From Candidatus Cloacimonadota bacterium (lineage in GTDB: Bacteria > Cloacimonadota > Cloacimonadia > Cloacimonadales > TCS61), in NCBI GenBank assembly GCA_030628755.1, contig DAOVQH010000104.1, positions 1 through 7,936 of the forward strand: a stretch of DNA of 7,936 bases, read 5' to 3'. The notes under the pieces were generated by a model. It saw only the letters and a program-made list of their open reading frames with translations. It was not told the DNA's origin and made no database searches. A program made the translations under genes and the position numbers. Of the stretch, positions 6,329 to 7,936 are shown piece by piece; within the stretch, counting starts at the first letter, position 1; each line of letters begins with the position of its first letter.

Positions 6329-6676
6329 CTAATTTTTCTTATTATAAATTTGCTTTGCAATTAAAGAACATGTTGTACGATAAGAAGCAAGTATGGTTTT
6401 TATCAATTTTTTATTGTTAATTGGCTTGTTAAAGTACTGTTTAATTTTTGAAATATTTTCAACTAATAAATTTTTTTTTATTTCATCAGCGTATAAGGTG
6501 GATAAGTTTTGACTTTGATTCTTTTCATCTACCTTAAGTGCTGATAATGTTAAAATATCAGATACTAATATTTCAGAAAGTTCTAAATCTACATCAGAAT
6601 CAATAACACCGAAACCCATGTAATCTCCAATTATGTTATAAAGATAAGTTTCCAATCCATCTAAATCGTAAAACAT
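6329..6676 (-). CDS. Uncharacterised 115-aa cytoplasmic protein
   Basis: I do not recognise this protein. It has no signal peptide or membrane segment and appears mainly helical. The N-terminal half is acidic (DSDVDLELSE at 26-35) and the C-terminal half is basic (KPINNKKLIKT at 84-94, ending KKN). The single Cys (Cys103) lies in SYRTTCSLIAKQIY (98-111). A strong ribosome binding site (AGGAGAG, with GGAG at 6683-6686) precedes the ATG at good spacing. The stop is 30 bases before the start of the exported two-domain protein, and the lipoprotein gene is about 150 bases upstream. Small charged proteins of this kind can be immunity, antitoxin or adaptor proteins, but nothing in the sequence decides between these. 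Confidence 0.75.
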   Translation of the reverse strand: MFYDLDGLETYLYNIIGDYMGFGVIDSDVDLELSEILVSDILTLSALKVDEKNQSQNLSTLYADEIKKNLLVENISKIKQYFNKPINNKKLIKTILASYRTTCSLIAKQIYNKKN

Positions 6677-6708
6677 AATACTCTCCTTTTCTATTTCCTT
6701 ATTTTATG

Positions 6709-6813
6709 CTAATTTGATTTCTTCTGGTATACTTCAAAAAGTCCATAATTATCATACCATTTCATACGATTTTCCAAAAATAAAGTATTCATTTTCGGCA
6801 CTATCTGACACAT
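6709..6813 (-). CDS. Possible 34-codon small ORF or gene remnant
   Basis: In the 150-base gap between the lipoprotein and 115-aa genes, an ATG at 6813 opens a 34-codon frame ending in TAG at 6711-6709. Its end, MKWYDNYGLFEVYQKKSN (17-34), is rich in aromatic and charged residues and looks protein-like. There is no good ribosome binding site before the first ATG. The internal Met17 has GGA seven bases upstream. It could be a short peptide gene, the tail of a decayed gene, or chance. No other feature was seen in this gap. Confidence 0.2.
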   Translation of the reverse strand: MCQIVPKMNTLFLENRMKWYDNYGLFEVYQKKSN

Positions 6814-6826
6814 AATATTTTTTATT

Positions 6827-7687
6827 TTATTGATATGGGAAAAAAAATTCCTTTTCTTTTCTTACAAAATGAATATTTTCGATTGTTACTTCTTTACCAG
6901 TTAAATTAATATTTCTTTTCCCAAATGCAGAATTGGGTTGTCTGGCGTGAACAGTTACATCAACTGATATGTTATCACTTATCTTATTAACTTTATAATC
7001 TAATTCGCCAATTTTAATCATTGTATCTTGTCGTTCTTTTAGTTTAGTTTTCCACTGTGAATTATTTAATACAACGCTTTGTGTATTTTTCCATTTTTTA
7101 AGATTTGATTTCTCGTAAAAATAATCTATTGGGTATTCATCTGTATCCTCTTCTGCCCAATATGATCTTGAAATACTAACAATTATACTGGTAAAATCAG
7201 GCAAGTCAGAATCTATGCTTAACGATAAAATGTTATCTTTTAAATCTACATTTAGATAGAATTTGTCACAAATGATTTTTTCAGATTTCGTATTTGTTTG
7301 TTTTTGTTTTCTTTCAATAATTTCCCACTTGGTTCCATTTAAAGAAATATCGACTGTATTAAATTTAACTAAACCATCCTTATCGTAAACTCCAATACCG
7401 TATGCTCCTAATTCAGTGTCCATTTCAGGTAAATAAAGAAAAACAGTAAATTCTTTCCAAAGTTTCTTTTCATTTTTCCAGAGATAAGTTGCTGTATCCT
7501 TCATTTCCTTTTTTGTAGGTAATTTATCAACATTAAGAATGATTCTGAATGCCATTCTTAAATTATTTAAATTACTAAAATCATTTTTTTCAACTATTGT
7601 ATAATCAAGTATTTTTAGTTCTTTTTCTGATTTAATATTACAGCTGATAAGAAAAAACAATAATAATAGAATAAATATTTTTTTCAT
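6827..7687 (-). CDS. Uncharacterised lipoprotein, 286 aa
   Basis: The N-terminus MKKIFILLLLFFLISC is a lipoprotein signal with lipobox Leu13-Ile14-Ser15-Cys16, so the mature protein should be lipid-anchored at Cys16 and face the periplasm or cell surface. The rest looks beta-rich, in two or three parts. Residues about 25-125 contain a helix KKEMKDTATYLWKNEKK followed by the strand FTVFLYLPEMD (80-90), a layout seen in small secreted bacterial domains. A middle sandwich-like part has LPDFTSIIVSISRSYW (162-177), and a C-terminal part ends FFFPYQ. I cannot assign a function. The start at ATG 7687 is preferred because GGGAGA lies seven bases upstream. The longer frame begins with a TTG at 7702 that overlaps that site. 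It is the first - strand gene in the window and may lead the transcript. Confidence 0.8.
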   Translation of the reverse strand: MKKIFILLLLFFLISCNIKSEKELKILDYTIVEKNDFSNLNNLRMAFRIILNVDKLPTKKEMKDTATYLWKNEKKLWKEFTVFLYLPEMDTELGAYGIGVYDKDGLVKFNTVDISLNGTKWEIIERKQKQTNTKSEKIICDKFYLNVDLKDNILSLSIDSDLPDFTSIIVSISRSYWAEEDTDEYPIDYFYEKSNLKKWKNTQSVVLNNSQWKTKLKERQDTMIKIGELDYKVNKISDNISVDVTVHARQPNSAFGKRNINLTGKEVTIENIHFVRKEKEFFFPYQ

Positions 7688-7694
7688 AATTAAT

Positions 7695-7700
7695 TCTCCC
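7695..7700 (-). promoter_or_regulatory. Ribosome binding site deciding the 7687 start
   Basis: GGGAGA on the - strand, with ATTAATT between it and the ATG, supports the start at 7687 over the in-frame TTG at 7702. Confidence 0.65.
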
Positions 7701-7737
7701 AAAAATATTGTTTGGAGATTGCTTTTGGTGTATTTTC

Positions 7738-7743
7738 TGTCAA
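7738..7743 (-). promoter_or_regulatory. TTGACA hexamer upstream of the lipoprotein gene
   Basis: A perfect -35 type TTGACA is present on the - strand 50 bases before the lipoprotein ATG, but no good -10 hexamer lies 16-18 bases downstream. A second TTGACA stands at 7828-7833. Either could belong to a promoter; neither is convincing alone. Confidence 0.25.
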
Positions 7744-7827
7744 ATAGATTTTTTCATTAGCAGATATTGAGTTTCATATTATCGGAATGATATTGAAATC
7801 TAATCTTCTGATATTCTACAAAAACCG

Positions 7828-7859
7828 TGTCAACTTTAATAAATTGGGAGTTTATTAAA
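7828..7859 (-). promoter_or_regulatory. AT-only inverted repeat next to a TTGACA hexamer
   Basis: TTTAATAAA (7835-7843) and TTTATTAAA (7851-7859) are perfect 9-base inverted arms around seven bases. On the - strand the dyad ends one base before TTGACA (7833-7828). That position fits an operator or an UP-like AT-rich element for a promoter reading toward the lipoprotein gene. Being AT-only, it can also be chance in this composition. Nothing else was recognised between 7703 and the window end. Confidence 0.35.
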
Positions 7860-7936
7860 TTAATATAATGCTTATTATTTTACAAAATATTTACGTCTTC
7901 TCTTCCTTTTTATACAAAATAAAGGAATAGAGAACC

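Noticed and set aside
7875..7936. End of another - strand gene entering from the right edge
   Set aside because: Short open frames run in from the edge and stop within 60 bases, but none has recognisable sequence, so a partial gene cannot be supported.

Overview
The window is AT-rich throughout, and most so in its right half. It reads as an accessory stretch beside a housekeeping operon. A lipoprotein with a lipobox and a second exported protein suggest a Gram-negative-type envelope. The style of the genes (an NFACT protein, QueC, a folate-type TrmFO remnant) and the GC-rich palindromes in an AT-rich background would fit Candidatus Cloacimonadota or another FCB-group lineage. That placement is a low-confidence inference.

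Left part (1-2878, + strand): three genes joined by ATGA stop/start overlaps, so probably one transcript. They encode an RqcH/NFACT ribosome-quality-control protein (223-1668), a GrpB/UPF0157 nucleotidyltransferase-fold protein (1665-2198) and QueC, the 7-cyano-7-deazaguanine synthase (2195-2878). A weak sigma70-like promoter lies upstream at 81-108.

Middle (2879-3446): no intact gene. It holds a mosaic of degenerate GC-rich repeat words, a 64-bp imperfect inverted repeat (3009-3072), and the last ~100 codons of a broken trmFO gene (about 3061-3381). The remnant has an in-frame TAG, and two adjacent 19-bp near-perfect palindromes (3149-3167 and 3174-3192) sit inside its reading frame. This is the most unusual DNA-level structure in the window.

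Right part (3447-7687, - strand, converging on the first operon): four genes I cannot name. In transcription order they are a lipoprotein (7687-6827), a 115-aa cytoplasmic protein (6676-6329), an exported protein made of two copies of one domain (6298-5249) and a 591-aa cytoplasmic protein (5222-3447). The last has an Rx4H motif (RLLESH) in its all-helical C-terminal part that resembles a HEPN ribonuclease motif. The last three are closely spaced (about 30 and 26 bp) and each has a good ribosome binding site, so they probably form an operon. The lipoprotein is 150 bp upstream and may share the transcript. The set could be an uncharacterised accessory or defence cassette, but only its layout and the HEPN-like motif support that; no complete known system is recognisable.
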